A stretch of 64,000 nt of DNA from Thiohalocapsa halophila (GTDB taxonomy: Bacteria; Pseudomonadota; Gammaproteobacteria; Chromatiales; Chromatiaceae), in NCBI RefSeq assembly GCF_016583825.1, contig NZ_NRRV01000021.1, positions 21,444-85,443 on the forward strand, written 5' to 3'. The stretch's first letter is position 1, and each line of letters starts with the position of its first letter. Positions 38,283-46,783 of the stretch are shown here, piece after piece. Made by a program: the position numbers and the translations under genes. The notes under the pieces were generated by a model. It was not told the DNA's origin. It ran no database searches and worked only from the letters and a program-made list of their open reading frames with translations.

Positions 38283-39920
38283 ATGGCAACAAGACGCCAG
38301 CAGTCGGCCCGTGATGACCCGCGGCGCGACCTCGCCGGCGCCGCTTGGGCGCACGAGCGCGAGGCCGAGCTCACCAGGCTGCGCCGGCGCCGGCGGCGGG
38401 ACCAGCGGTTTCGCGCCTATGCAGTCGGCGCTGTATTCTTGGCGAGCGCCTTCCTACTGTTCTTCCTGTCGGATTTGGTCATGAAGGGCTGGCCCGCGCT
38501 ACAGCAGGCAGAGATCCTGACCGAGGTGCGCTTCGAGCCCGACATCCTGGACGACATCGGCGTCGCGTTTCCGGAGCCCGTGCGCGACCTGGTGAGCCGT
38601 GCCGCCAAGCGTAGTATCGCGCAAGAGGCCGAGATCGCAGAGATCCGCGTGCCGGTACAGCTCGACGCAGCGGCCAAGGCTCCCCGGACGGCAGTCCAGC
38701 CGCTCAGCATCACGCAGGCGGACATGCCCCCCTGGGAGCGCGACTTCGAGCCGACGACCATCCCGCGCAAGCAGCTGTTGACACTGGTCGGCGAGCGGGG
38801 GCTCGATCAGATCCGCACGCGGCTGATCGAGTCCCCGGCTACGCCCGAGGGAGCGACAAGCGCCTCCGGTTCGGTGGCAATGTGGCTCGTCGGCTCACCG
38901 AAGCTACAGCGGTTCATGCGCGGTCAAGGCAGGCTGCCCGAGAGCCTGCACGAAACGGCCGCACTGCTGGAGCGCGCGGGCCAGGTGCGCATGGGCTTCG
39001 ATCACGCCGCCTTCGGCCCCGACGGCAAGACCCTCCGCCGTTGGGTCCTCGCGGACGCGGACGTGGACCAGTACCTGAAGGGCTATGACTACATGCGTCC
39101 CGGGAACTATGCAAAACCGGACCGGGCGCCCATCAGCCGAGAGACGGCGGAGCGTATCGAGCGTCTGCACGCCGCGGGTCGCATCGAGCTCCGCTTCAAC
39201 GACGAATTCTTCCTGCGCGGAGACTCGAAGATCCCCGAGGCCGCCGGCATGCGAGCGGCCATCATCGGCTCGGTCTATGTCGTGGGCTTGGTGTTCCTGG
39301 TGGTGCTGCCGCTGGGCGTGCTGACCTCGATCTACCTGGAGGAGTACGCGCCGGACAACCTACTCACCCAGACCATCGAGGTGAACATCAACAATCTCGC
39401 AGCGATCCCCTCCATCCTCTTCGGCGTGCTTGGGCTCGCCGCCTTCATCAACTTTTTCGGCATGCCGAGGTCATCGGTCATGGTGGGCACGGCCGTGCTG
39501 GTGCTGATGACGCTGCCGGTAGTCATCATCGCCTCCCGCGCGGCGCTGAGAGCCGTGCCGGACTCCATCCGCTACGCAGGCTATGCGATGGGCGCGAGCC
39601 GTTGGCAGGTGGTGCAGCACCATGTGCTGCCGCTGTCCATCTCCGGGATCATGACCGGCAGCATCATCGGCATCGCCCAGGCCATGGGGGAGACGGCGCC
39701 ACTGCTGATCGTCGGGCTGGTGTCCTTTGTACCCGAGGGGCCGACGACACCGCTGGACCCGACGACCGTGATGCCGGCGCAGATCTTCTCCTGGTGGTCC
39801 ATGTCGCTGCGGGCGTTCCAGGAGCGCGCGGCCCTCGCCATCCTGGTGCTGCTGTTGGTGCTGTTCACCCTGAACGGGCTCGCGGTGCTGATCCGTGCCC
39901 GCTCGGAGCGCAAGTGGTAA
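38283..39920 (+). CDS. pstA: Phosphate ABC transporter permease PstA with long N-terminal domain (first system)
   Basis: A 545-residue permease. After a basic cytoplasmic N-terminus and a first helix (about 42-64) comes a periplasmic segment of about 250 residues, as in PstA proteins with the DUF3333-type region. The last ~220 residues contain the permease core with EEYAPDNLLTQTIEVNINNL and the EAA loop YAGYAMGASRWQVVQHHVLP. Start is either GTG at 38280 or the ATG three bases on; I use the ATG. GGAGC lies just upstream. It is co-transcribed with pstC. Confidence 0.9.
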   Translation: MATRRQQSARDDPRRDLAGAAWAHEREAELTRLRRRRRRDQRFRAYAVGAVFLASAFLLFFLSDLVMKGWPALQQAEILTEVRFEPDILDDIGVAFPEPVRDLVSRAAKRSIAQEAEIAEIRVPVQLDAAAKAPRTAVQPLSITQADMPPWERDFEPTTIPRKQLLTLVGERGLDQIRTRLIESPATPEGATSASGSVAMWLVGSPKLQRFMRGQGRLPESLHETAALLERAGQVRMGFDHAAFGPDGKTLRRWVLADADVDQYLKGYDYMRPGNYAKPDRAPISRETAERIERLHAAGRIELRFNDEFFLRGDSKIPEAAGMRAAIIGSVYVVGLVFLVVLPLGVLTSIYLEEYAPDNLLTQTIEVNINNLAAIPSILFGVLGLAAFINFFGMPRSSVMVGTAVLVLMTLPVVIIASRAALRAVPDSIRYAGYAMGASRWQVVQHHVLPLSISGIMTGSIIGIAQAMGETAPLLIVGLVSFVPEGPTTPLDPTTVMPAQIFSWWSMSLRAFQERAALAILVLLLVLFTLNGLAVLIRARSERKW

Positions 39921-40058
39921 CCCGAGTGATGCCGGCTTCGCCCCCTATCCCCGAGCACCAACTTTCCAGCGGCCCGGGCGGCAATCGCCCCGCCCCAACA
40001 AGCCTCACGCGAGCACATTCATCGACTGGCTTCACAGCCGAAGCCGAGGAGACCCACG

Positions 40059-40904
40059 ATGGTCACCCGATCGGAGCGACGCGACGCCATCTCCTCCCAG
40101 TTCCAATCCCTTGTCAAGAACCGCCCAACGCCCGATGGCACCGACGACGGCGACGCCATCCTGGAGCTGGATGACTTCTCGGTGTTCTACGGTGACTTTC
40201 CAGCGGTGCATCGTCTAAGACTCGGCATGCCGCGGCGGCAGATCACGGCCATCATCGGCCCGAGCGGCTGCGGCAAGAGCACGCTGCTCAACGCCATCAA
40301 CCGGATGACGGACCTGATCCCCGGCGCCCGCGTTAGCGGCCGCATGCGGCTCAACGGCGAAGAGGTCTACGGGAATCGCATGGACGTCATCTGGCTGCGC
40401 CGACGCATCGGCATGGTGTTTCAGAAGCCAAACCCCTTCCCGAAGAGCATCTATGACAACGTGGCCTATGGTCCGCGTCTGCACGGCAAGCGCGACCGCG
40501 ACGAGCTGGACACCATCGTCGAGCGCACGCTGAAGGAATCCGCCCTCTGGGAAGAGGTCCAGACCCGGCTGCACGCGAACGCCATGAGCCTCTCCGGCGG
40601 CCAGCAGCAGCGTCTGTGCATCGCCCGCGCACTCGCGATCGAGCCGCAAATGGTCCTACTGGATGAACCGACATCCAGCCTCGACCCGCAATCCACGGCC
40701 CGCATTGAGGCCCTGCTGGAAGAGCTCCGTGGCCACTACACCGTCATCATCGTCACCCACAACATGCAGCAGGCGGCACGGGTGTCCGACTACACGCTTT
40801 TCCTGTACGAAGGAGAGCAGATCGAGTTCGCGCGCAATACCCAGCTGTTCCTGAACCCTCAGCAAGAGCAGACCGAAGAGTACATCGCCGGACGCTTCGG
40901 TTGA
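40059..40904 (+). CDS. pstB: Phosphate ABC transporter ATP-binding protein PstB (first system)
   Basis: A 281-residue ATPase. Walker A is GPSGCGKST, the signature [16 protein letters not shown] and Walker B MVLLDEPTSSLDP; HNMQQAARVSDY is the switch His region. The N-terminal extension of about 35 residues precedes the ABC core. GAGGAGA lies before the ATG. The gap after pstA is 138 bases, longer than the others. No phoU follows; the next 620 bases hold only a decayed gene. Confidence 0.94.
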   Translation: MVTRSERRDAISSQFQSLVKNRPTPDGTDDGDAILELDDFSVFYGDFPAVHRLRLGMPRRQITAIIGPSGCGKSTLLNAINRMTDLIPGARVSGRMRLNGEEVYGNRMDVIWLRRRIGMVFQKPNPFPKSIYDNVAYGPRLHGKRDRDELDTIVERTLKESALWEEVQTRLHANAMSLSGGQQQRLCIARALAIEPQMVLLDEPTSSLDPQSTARIEALLEELRGHYTVIIVTHNMQQAARVSDYTLFLYEGEQIEFARNTQLFLNPQQEQTEEYIAGRFG

Positions 40905-40989
40905 TGCTTCCAGCCGATAATTCACGAGCGGCGCAAATCGAGGAACGCTCTATAACCTCTGATCTGGATCGAAGTTCATCGCTAGCCGC

Positions 40990-41431
40990 CCACCTCATGT
41001 TGGGTAGGGGTCGTCCTAGCGCCGCCCCACCCATGGTATGAGCGCCGTTGACTGGATGCGCCGCGTCGGCAAGCAAGTCTCGTAAGGCTCCCCCGACCAG
41101 CTCGGCGAACAGCATGTGCAGGAAATGGGCCCCTGTTCCACCAAAACGAGCCGTGCTTGCTTGCTGCCTGCCAGCCTTGCCGCAAGAGGTACCTCGAATT
41201 CGCCGCCGGCACGAGCCCGTCGCGAAGACCCTGTAGTAGGGTCACTGGCGCTCGGATCTGCCCTGTTCTCTCGCTGAGAGCTTCCAGTTCGCGGCGCAGT
41301 GCGAGAAGCTCGACGTTGACGCGGGCAAGCGCGCATGGCAGGCGACGGCGAATAATCCTGGTCGCCGCCAGCCGCTGCTGGGGGTGCGTCACCAAATGGC
41401 TGACACGCTGCGCTGCCCTTGGCGGCATCAA
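40990..41431 (-). pseudogene. Remnant of an alpha/beta hydrolase gene with two frameshifts
   Basis: Three minus-strand frames each carry a piece of what reads as the C-terminal part of one alpha/beta hydrolase. The first has TGQIRAPVTLLQGLRDGLVP and continues AANSRYL. A second frame continues SKQARLVLVEQG. A third supplies HFLHMLFAELVGGALRDLLA, with the expected catalytic Asp and His positions. Joining them needs two small shifts near 41180 and 41130. No intact start is seen. The surrounding 40905-41524 stretch has no other gene. A sequencing error could also cause this. Confidence 0.55.
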
Positions 41432-41524
41432 ACCTGCGCGTCTTTGCTGGCCGATTCACAGATACTCAGATACGAGCATAGCGGAGGGCGCACGGGGCAA
41501 TGGCGTCGGCGCCGATGCTTCGGC

Positions 41525-43444
41525 TTAAAGCGCCGTCTCGGCTTCTGTGCGCGTCTCAAAGATGTGCGGCGCCAGGCCGCGGTCCTGAATTGCCGTGCCC
41601 AGCTTGTCGCGCAGGAATGCACTGGTGGTGTAGCGGGTGATCTTGCCGTAGTAGTGCGTGACCATGTACTCCACCACGCGGGCGTACGCATCCAAGGCGG
41701 GCTCGCTGACCTCGAATCCGTCGTAGTTGACGATGACGTCGACCTGCTTGCCGATCTCCTTGCACCGGCGCTCCACCGCGTCCTGGATGTCTTGGGCGTC
41801 TTTCGGCGTGCGGAGCTTCAGACCCTGGAAATTGAGGAAGAGCAGATTGCGCTCGGCGTCGTAAGAGATTCGATCAAGGAGGGAGATCGCCAGCAGCGAG
41901 TCTTTCAAGCCCATCGGCTCGGGGCTGAAGATCCGCGGGTCCATGGTCTGCGGATGCTCGATGATGGGCCGAAACGCCATGTAGGGCAGGATGTCCCGCT
42001 CGATGTCGATGCCGGGTGCCACTTCGGTGAGCGCCAAGCCCTCCGGCGTGAGCGCCAGGACGCAGCGCTCGGTGACATAGAGCACACGTTTGCCCTGCTG
42101 CGCCGCGTATTCGCCGCTGAAGGTCACTTGGTCGATCGTGTCGACGAACTTGCGGTATTTGCCTTCGCTCAGAATCTCCAGCTTACCGTCGCCGACCTTG
42201 ACTTTCAGGCCGCCCGCCATGAAGGTGCCGACGAAGATGACGATCCGGCTGTTCTGGGTGATATTGATGAATCCGCCGGCACCGGCGAGCTTGCCGCCGA
42301 AACGGCTGACATTGATGTTGCCCCGGGCGTCGCACTCGGCCAGACCGAGGACCGCGAGGTCGAGCCCTCCGCCGTCGTAGAAGTCGAACTGCTGGTTCAT
42401 GTCGAGCTGCGCGGCCGCATTGATCGACGTACCGAAGTTGAGCCCGCTGCCGGGCACGCCGCCGATAATGCCGGGCTCGGCGGTGAGGGTCATATAGGGC
42501 AGAAGATGCTCTTCGGCGGCAATGTTGGCCACGCCCTCCGGCATGCCGATGCCGAGGTTCACCACGGCATTCGGCATCAGCTCGAAGGCGGCACGACGGG
42601 CGATGACCTTGCGCGCGTCCAGCGCCATCGCCGGCAGCGCATCCAGCGGCACGCGCATCTCGCCGGAGAGCGCCGGCGAATACTGGGTGCCGTAGGTCTG
42701 CCAGTGGTGCTCCGGGGTCGCCACGACCACGCAATCCACGAGAATGCCCGGCACCTGCACCTGCCGCGGCAGCAGCGCGCCTGTCTCCGTGACGTACTCC
42801 ACCTGGGCGATGACCAGGCCGCCGGCGTTCCGCGTCGCCATCGCGATGGCGAGCGTGTCCTGGGTGAGCGCCTCGCGGTTGAGCGTCAGGTTGCCGTCTC
42901 CATCGGCCGTGGTTGCACGGATGAAGGCCACGTTGGGCGTCGGCGCCTTGAAGAACAACATCTCCCGCCCGCCCAGCGTGATGATCTCCACCAGGTCCTC
43001 TTCGGAGCAGGTATTGACCTTGCCCCCTTCCAGCCGCGGATCGACGAAGGTGCCCAGCCCAACCGGAGACACACAACCCGGTTTGCCCGCGGCGATCTCG
43101 CGGTACAGATGCGAGATTACGCCCAGCGGCAGGTTGTAGGCCTCGATCTTGTCGGCAAGGGCAAGCTCGCCGATCTTTGGCACCAGCCCCCAATGGCCGC
43201 CGATGGCGCGCTTGATCAGCCCCTCGTGCGCAAGGCGATTGGCGCCTTGGTCCTGACCGTCGCCGGGACCGCCGCCGAAGAACAGCGTGAGCTCTCGCGG
43301 CGTGCCGGTCTCGAGGAAGCGCTTCTCCAGGGCAACGCCGAGCGCGTCGGGCACCCCGACGACACCGAAGCCCGAGAACACCAGGGTGTCGCCGTCGTGG
43401 ACCAGCCGCACGGCCTCTTCGGCGGAAACGAGCTTATTGGTCAT
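41525..43444 (-). CDS. Acyl-CoA:acetate/3-ketoacid CoA-transferase
   Basis: A 639-residue family I CoA-transferase of the YdiF/propionate CoA-transferase type, with both alpha and beta halves in one chain. The N-terminal half has VFSGFGVVGVPDALGVALE and FFGGGPGDGQDQG. The C-terminal half has the catalytic glutamate region LTAEPGIIGGVPGSGLNFG. It exchanges CoA between short-chain acids such as acetate, propionate or acetoacetate. Start at the ATG at 43444 (MTNKLVSAEEAV), with GAGAGG seven bases upstream. BDH precedes it by 11 bases, so the pair fits conversion of 3-hydroxybutyrate to acetoacetate to acetoacetyl-CoA. Confidence 0.9.
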   Translation of the reverse strand: MTNKLVSAEEAVRLVHDGDTLVFSGFGVVGVPDALGVALEKRFLETGTPRELTLFFGGGPGDGQDQGANRLAHEGLIKRAIGGHWGLVPKIGELALADKIEAYNLPLGVISHLYREIAAGKPGCVSPVGLGTFVDPRLEGGKVNTCSEEDLVEIITLGGREMLFFKAPTPNVAFIRATTADGDGNLTLNREALTQDTLAIAMATRNAGGLVIAQVEYVTETGALLPRQVQVPGILVDCVVVATPEHHWQTYGTQYSPALSGEMRVPLDALPAMALDARKVIARRAAFELMPNAVVNLGIGMPEGVANIAAEEHLLPYMTLTAEPGIIGGVPGSGLNFGTSINAAAQLDMNQQFDFYDGGGLDLAVLGLAECDARGNINVSRFGGKLAGAGGFINITQNSRIVIFVGTFMAGGLKVKVGDGKLEILSEGKYRKFVDTIDQVTFSGEYAAQQGKRVLYVTERCVLALTPEGLALTEVAPGIDIERDILPYMAFRPIIEHPQTMDPRIFSPEPMGLKDSLLAISLLDRISYDAERNLLFLNFQGLKLRTPKDAQDIQDAVERRCKEIGKQVDVIVNYDGFEVSEPALDAYARVVEYMVTHYYGKITRYTTSAFLRDKLGTAIQDRGLAPHIFETRTEAETAL

Positions 43445-43455
43445 GATGCGCCTCT

Positions 43456-44238
43456 CTATTCCATGCACCAGCCGTGGCTGACGATGAGCGACTGCCCGGT
43501 AAAGGCGTTGCTCGGGTGCGCGGCGAGGAACAGGGTCGCCTCCGCCACGTCCTCCACGGTTGTGAACTCACCGTCGACCGTGTCTTTCAGCATGACGTTC
43601 TTGACCACCTCCGCTTCGCTGATACCGAGCTCCTCGGCTTGCTCCGGGATCTGCTTGTCGACCAGGGGCGTCCTGACGAACCCCGGACAGACGACGTTTG
43701 CCCGCACCCCGTGCGCAGCCCCCTCCTTGGCCACCACCCGACACAAGCCGAGCAGGCCGTGCTTGGCCGTCACATAGGGCGCCTTGAGCTGGCTCGCCAC
43801 TTTGGAGTGCACCGAGCCCATGTAGATGATCGAGCCGCCCGCGTTTTGGGCGTACATCCGCTGCAGGCAGGCGCGCGTGGTCAGGAAGGCACCGTCGAGA
43901 TGGATCGCGAGCATCTTCTGCCAGGTCTCGAACGGAAGCTCGTGGACGGCGCCGATCATCTGCACACCGGCGTTGCTCACCAGCACGTGGACGCCCCCAA
44001 GCTCGCTTGCGACGCGCTCGACGCCGGCGTCCACCGCCGCATCGTCGGTGACATCCATGGCGACGCCGATGGCTCGGCCGCCGGCATCGCGGATCTCGCC
44101 GGCGACCGCCTCCGCCCCGTCCAGATTCAGGTCGGCGATGGCGACTCTCGCGCCCTCCCGGGCGAAGGCGAGCGCGATGCCGCGGCCGATTCCGCTGGCG
44201 GCGCCCGTCACAATGGCTACCTGGTCTCTCACGCGCAT
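43456..44238 (-). CDS. bdhA: 3-hydroxybutyrate dehydrogenase
   Basis: A 260-residue short-chain dehydrogenase. The NAD site is [12 protein letters not shown]. The catalytic residues are Ser in YMGSVHSK and Tyr/Lys in [16 protein letters not shown] and the substrate-side HLDGAF match BDH-type SDRs, as does the C-terminal [15 protein letters not shown]. It oxidises D-3-hydroxybutyrate from PHB breakdown to acetoacetate, which the next gene can activate with CoA. The FabI-like gene lies 60 bases upstream on the same strand. Confidence 0.9.
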   Translation of the reverse strand: MRVRDQVAIVTGAASGIGRGIALAFAREGARVAIADLNLDGAEAVAGEIRDAGGRAIGVAMDVTDDAAVDAGVERVASELGGVHVLVSNAGVQMIGAVHELPFETWQKMLAIHLDGAFLTTRACLQRMYAQNAGGSIIYMGSVHSKVASQLKAPYVTAKHGLLGLCRVVAKEGAAHGVRANVVCPGFVRTPLVDKQIPEQAEELGISEAEVVKNVMLKDTVDGEFTTVEDVAEATLFLAAHPSNAFTGQSLIVSHGWCME

Positions 44239-44298
44239 GGATGCGACCTCCGGATTTCGAAAGCGATGGATAGGCGCCCGGAATCGGCGCCCGAGCCG

Positions 44299-45072
44299 TC
44301 AGCCGACGGCGTGCATGCCGCCGTCCACGAAGAGCGTCTGCCCGGTCATCCCCGAGCCACCGGCACCGACCAAAAAGGCCGTGAGGGCGCCCACTTCTTC
44401 TTGCGTGACCAGGCGCTGCAGCGGCGCGCGCGCTTGGGCCGTGCTCAGCAGCTCGTCGAAGCCCGCGATCCCCGACGCGGCACGGGTCATGATCGGCCCC
44501 GGCGAGACGGCATGGACACAGATCTTCTTCGGGCCAAGCTCCAGCGCCATGTAGCGCACCATGCCCTCGAGCGCGGCCTTGACCGGGCCCATGATGCCGT
44601 AATGCGGGATCGCCACATTGGCGCCGTGGTAGGTCATGGTCACCAGGGTCCCGCCCTGCACCATGTGCGGCTCGCAGAGCCTGCCGAGCTCGGCGAAGGT
44701 GTGGCAGGAAATGGCCATCGCCTGATTGAAGCCGTCGCGACTGCTGTCCGTGACACGGCCATGCAGGTCGTCGGCGGGCGCCCAGGCGATTGCATGCACG
44801 GCGAAGTCGAGTCCGCCCAGACTCGCGACGCCCTGTTCCACGAAGCGCTCCAAGGCGCCGGGCACCGTGACGTCGCAGGGGAACAGGGACGCATCCACCT
44901 GCTCGGCCAGTGGAGCGACGTACTGCTTCGCCTTGTCGTTCAGATAGGAGAAGGCCAGCTGCGCGCCCTGCCGATGGGCTTCCCGAGCGCAGCCCCAGGC
45001 GATGCTGTGCTCGTTGGCCACGCCCAGGATGAGGCCGCGCAGCCCGGCGAGCGGAAGATATGGCGTTTGCAT
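44299..45072 (-). CDS. FabI-like enoyl reductase
   Basis: A 257-residue divergent SDR of the FabI enoyl-ACP reductase group: GVANEHSIAWGCAREA at the cofactor site, AHAIAWAP, and the Tyr..Lys stretch HYGIMGPVKAALEGMVRYMA, ending TGQTLFVDGGMHAVG. The true start is probably the ATG at 45072 (MQTPYLPLAG); a frame to 45195 is longer but unlike the family. It heads a minus-strand group with bdhA and CoA-transferase. Whether it acts on enoyl-ACP or on a short enoyl-CoA such as crotonyl-CoA cannot be read; context favours a PHB-related role over housekeeping. Confidence 0.83.
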   Translation of the reverse strand: MQTPYLPLAGLRGLILGVANEHSIAWGCAREAHRQGAQLAFSYLNDKAKQYVAPLAEQVDASLFPCDVTVPGALERFVEQGVASLGGLDFAVHAIAWAPADDLHGRVTDSSRDGFNQAMAISCHTFAELGRLCEPHMVQGGTLVTMTYHGANVAIPHYGIMGPVKAALEGMVRYMALELGPKKICVHAVSPGPIMTRAASGIAGFDELLSTAQARAPLQRLVTQEEVGALTAFLVGAGGSGMTGQTLFVDGGMHAVG

Positions 45073-45245
45073 TGTCGTCCCCGGCACATTGGCGTGGACC
45101 GGCAGTATAGGCGCCGAAAATGAACCTAGCGTGACCGTAGCTCTAGCTGGGGAACCCTCAGCAGCGGATCGAAAAAGGCCGCTTCTCTCCCGCATCGCCG
45201 CGCTCTTCTACATCTGGCAGTAGGCATGGCAGACCCTTTCCTCGC

Positions 45246-45274
45246 TTGCTTGGACAAAAGAGTGCATATACACT
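45246..45274 (+). promoter_or_regulatory. Putative promoter of the MarR gene
   Basis: TTGCTT and TACACT are separated by 17 bases and overlap the MarR-type palindrome. The predicted transcription start falls at or just after the annotated GTG, so the message may be nearly leaderless, or translation may start at the ATG at 45299. Confidence 0.4.
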
Positions 45275-45277
45275 CTT
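45258..45277 (+). promoter_or_regulatory. MarR-type operator, copy 1
   Basis: A 20-base palindrome AAGAGTGCATATACACTCTT, perfect except for one central pair, sits 3 bases upstream of the MarR start and covers the predicted -10. A second copy of its right-hand 16 bases (14/16 identical) is at 45801-45816 before the next gene. MarR regulators usually autoregulate through such palindromes. Confidence 0.6.
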
Positions 45278-45280
45278 AAC

Positions 45281-45736
45281 GTGAGCAAGCGACCGGACAT
45301 GCAGACGGCGTTGGCGGCGGCGCAGGGCTGTCTCGGCTTTGCGGTGCGCCGCAGCGCCAGAGCAATGGCGCAGTATTACGACGCAGCTTTGGCACCGGCG
45401 GGCATCAAGGGCACCCAGTTCGCATTGCTGAACGCTGTCTTTCTGCTCGAACGCCCGGGTATGCAGTCGCTGGCCGAGGCCCTAGGTATGGATCGCACAA
45501 CGCTGACACGAAATCTGCGACCGCTGGAGACCCAAGCATTGCTGGTGCTGCAGGCCGGCGCCGACCGACGGGAGCGACACGTCGTTCTGACCGAGGCAGG
45601 TCTGGCAACCTTGACCGCTGCGCAGCGCCTTTGGGAGCAGGCGCATGGCCGGCTCGTCCATGGCCTCGGGGCGGACCGCAGCCGGCGCTTGCTCGACGAC
45701 CTCAGGGATCTGACCGCGTTGGCCAAGGACGTCTGA
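45281..45736 (+). CDS. MarR-family transcriptional regulator
   Basis: A 151-residue winged-helix regulator. The DNA-binding helix-turn-helix is around LAEALGMDRTTLTRNLRPLE, followed by the wing GADRRERHVVLTEAG; helices flank both sides for dimerisation. The start is GTG at 45281; ATG at 45299 is an alternative. A palindrome directly upstream and a related one before the next gene suggest autorepression plus control of the membrane protein at 45830. A UUCG-type terminator follows at 45743. Confidence 0.87.
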   Translation: MSKRPDMQTALAAAQGCLGFAVRRSARAMAQYYDAALAPAGIKGTQFALLNAVFLLERPGMQSLAEALGMDRTTLTRNLRPLETQALLVLQAGADRRERHVVLTEAGLATLTAAQRLWEQAHGRLVHGLGADRSRRLLDDLRDLTALAKDV

Positions 45737-45742
45737 GCCCAT

Positions 45743-45762
45743 CGCCGCTTCGGCGGTGTTTT
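45743..45762 (+). terminator. Rho-independent terminator after the MarR gene
   Basis: A six-base stem CGCCGC/GCGGTG closed by a TTCG tetraloop is followed by TTTT, 6 bases after the marR stop. It makes MarR and the downstream membrane gene separate transcription units. Confidence 0.6.
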
Positions 45763-45800
45763 CCCTTCGGCAACCCGTGCCGCCAAGCCAGAGCCGATAC

Positions 45801-45816
45801 GTGCATCTACACTTTT
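45801..45816 (+). promoter_or_regulatory. MarR-type operator, copy 2
   Basis: GTGCATCTACACTTTT matches 14 of 16 bases of the right part of the palindrome before marR, and again contains TACACT as a possible -10. It lies 14 bases upstream of the membrane protein start, with GGAG between. Confidence 0.5.
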
Positions 45817-45829
45817 TTGGAGACCGCTC

Positions 45830-46477
45830 ATGAGCATTTTGTCCCTGACCTATGTCACCTCCCCCCGTCTCGCCCGCAGCGATGCGCTGCTGGCGGCCGT
45901 CCTATCGCTTTGGCTGGGCCTAGCCCTCGCGCTGTCGCTCTCGGGCGTGCTGGCGGATGCGAGTGCCGTGTCGGTGTGGGGGTTTCCGCTGCTGATCTTC
46001 GGGCCCGTGGCCCTGTTCGCATTGCTCTACCGCATGTCACCGGCACTGCAAGGCTGGGCGCTGGGACTCGATCGGCGCCTGTTGATCGGCTTGCACGTGA
46101 TGCGCACCGTTGGGCTCGGCTTCGTCTTTCTATCCTTCTACGACATTCTCCCGGCCGCCTTCGCCTACCCGGCTGGCCTCGGCGATGCCGTCGCGGCCGT
46201 CTGGGCACTCTGGCTCAGCTTCTCGCTGGCGCGGGGCGCTCCGGTATCGGATCGGGCCATTGCGCGGTGGAACTGGCTCGGCATCGGCGACTTCGTGATC
46301 GCCGTTGGGATTGGGCTCGCGCTGCGCTCCGCTTGGCTAGGCGGGGCTATACCGACTGACCCCATGGGGTCCTTCCCGCTCGCATTGATTCCGCTGTTCG
46401 GCGTGCCGATCCTGGCAATCAGCCACCTGATCATTGCCTTGCAGCTGCGCCGCAGCATCTCTCGCACTACGCCTTAG
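45830..46477 (+). CDS. Multispanning membrane protein of unknown function
   Basis: A 215-residue hydrophobic protein with about six membrane helices (roughly residues 20-42, 48-66, 80-105, 108-133, 150-170 and 183-207). GGAG lies 9 bases before the ATG. No motif of a known transporter is apparent. The operator-like element shared with the adjacent marR suggests it is the regulated target, perhaps an efflux or stress-related membrane protein; that is inference. A small hairpin follows at 46495-46516. Confidence 0.7.
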   Translation: MSILSLTYVTSPRLARSDALLAAVLSLWLGLALALSLSGVLADASAVSVWGFPLLIFGPVALFALLYRMSPALQGWALGLDRRLLIGLHVMRTVGLGFVFLSFYDILPAAFAYPAGLGDAVAAVWALWLSFSLARGAPVSDRAIARWNWLGIGDFVIAVGIGLALRSAWLGGAIPTDPMGSFPLALIPLFGVPILAISHLIIALQLRRSISRTTP

Positions 46478-46783
46478 TACACAGCCTCTCCGACGCAGCG
46501 GAGGGATTACCGCTGCCTGCGCTCCACCGCAGAATCTAGGTCTCGGCAACTGGCCGCGCACGCATCATGCAGTCCTGCAATCGTGTCACATTCTCTTAAC
46601 GCTAGATCCTTATTTTAGCGACGCCGGCGCGCGTCTTCGTGGGCCTCCCACAGCGCTGTGAATCGGGATCGCGCCGGCGCTCGGCGGCTGTCGCACGGGA
46701 TCGCCGGTGCCGGTGAGCGCCCCAGTCTTCTGTCCCCCAATAACGCGTGAAGACGGTAGGCGGATGCGCCTGAGGTCGACCAG
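46478..46783. other. Gene-free leader region of the ZIP-like gene
   Basis: These 306 bases contain a hairpin (arms GCAGCGG and CCGCTGC, 46495-46516) shortly after the membrane gene stop. The remainder, including an AT-richer part at 46583-46620 that may hold a promoter, shows no gene. Confidence 0.35.

Noticed and set aside
38283..39920. The long N-terminal region of PstA (first system) as a novel fusion
   Set aside because: Long PstA proteins with such a periplasmic region are a known variant (DUF3333-type), so this is not unusual.
41384..43777. A 797-codon plus-strand frame
   Set aside because: It is antisense to the CoA-transferase and bdhA, with a His/Val/Arg-rich composition typical of a shadow frame in GC-rich DNA.
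43474..45123. A 549-codon plus-strand frame
   Set aside because: It is antisense to bdhA and the FabI-like gene, with no recognisable domain.
46495..46516. Intrinsic terminator after the membrane protein gene
   Set aside because: A seven-base stem is present but no T-run follows, so I did not list it as a terminator.
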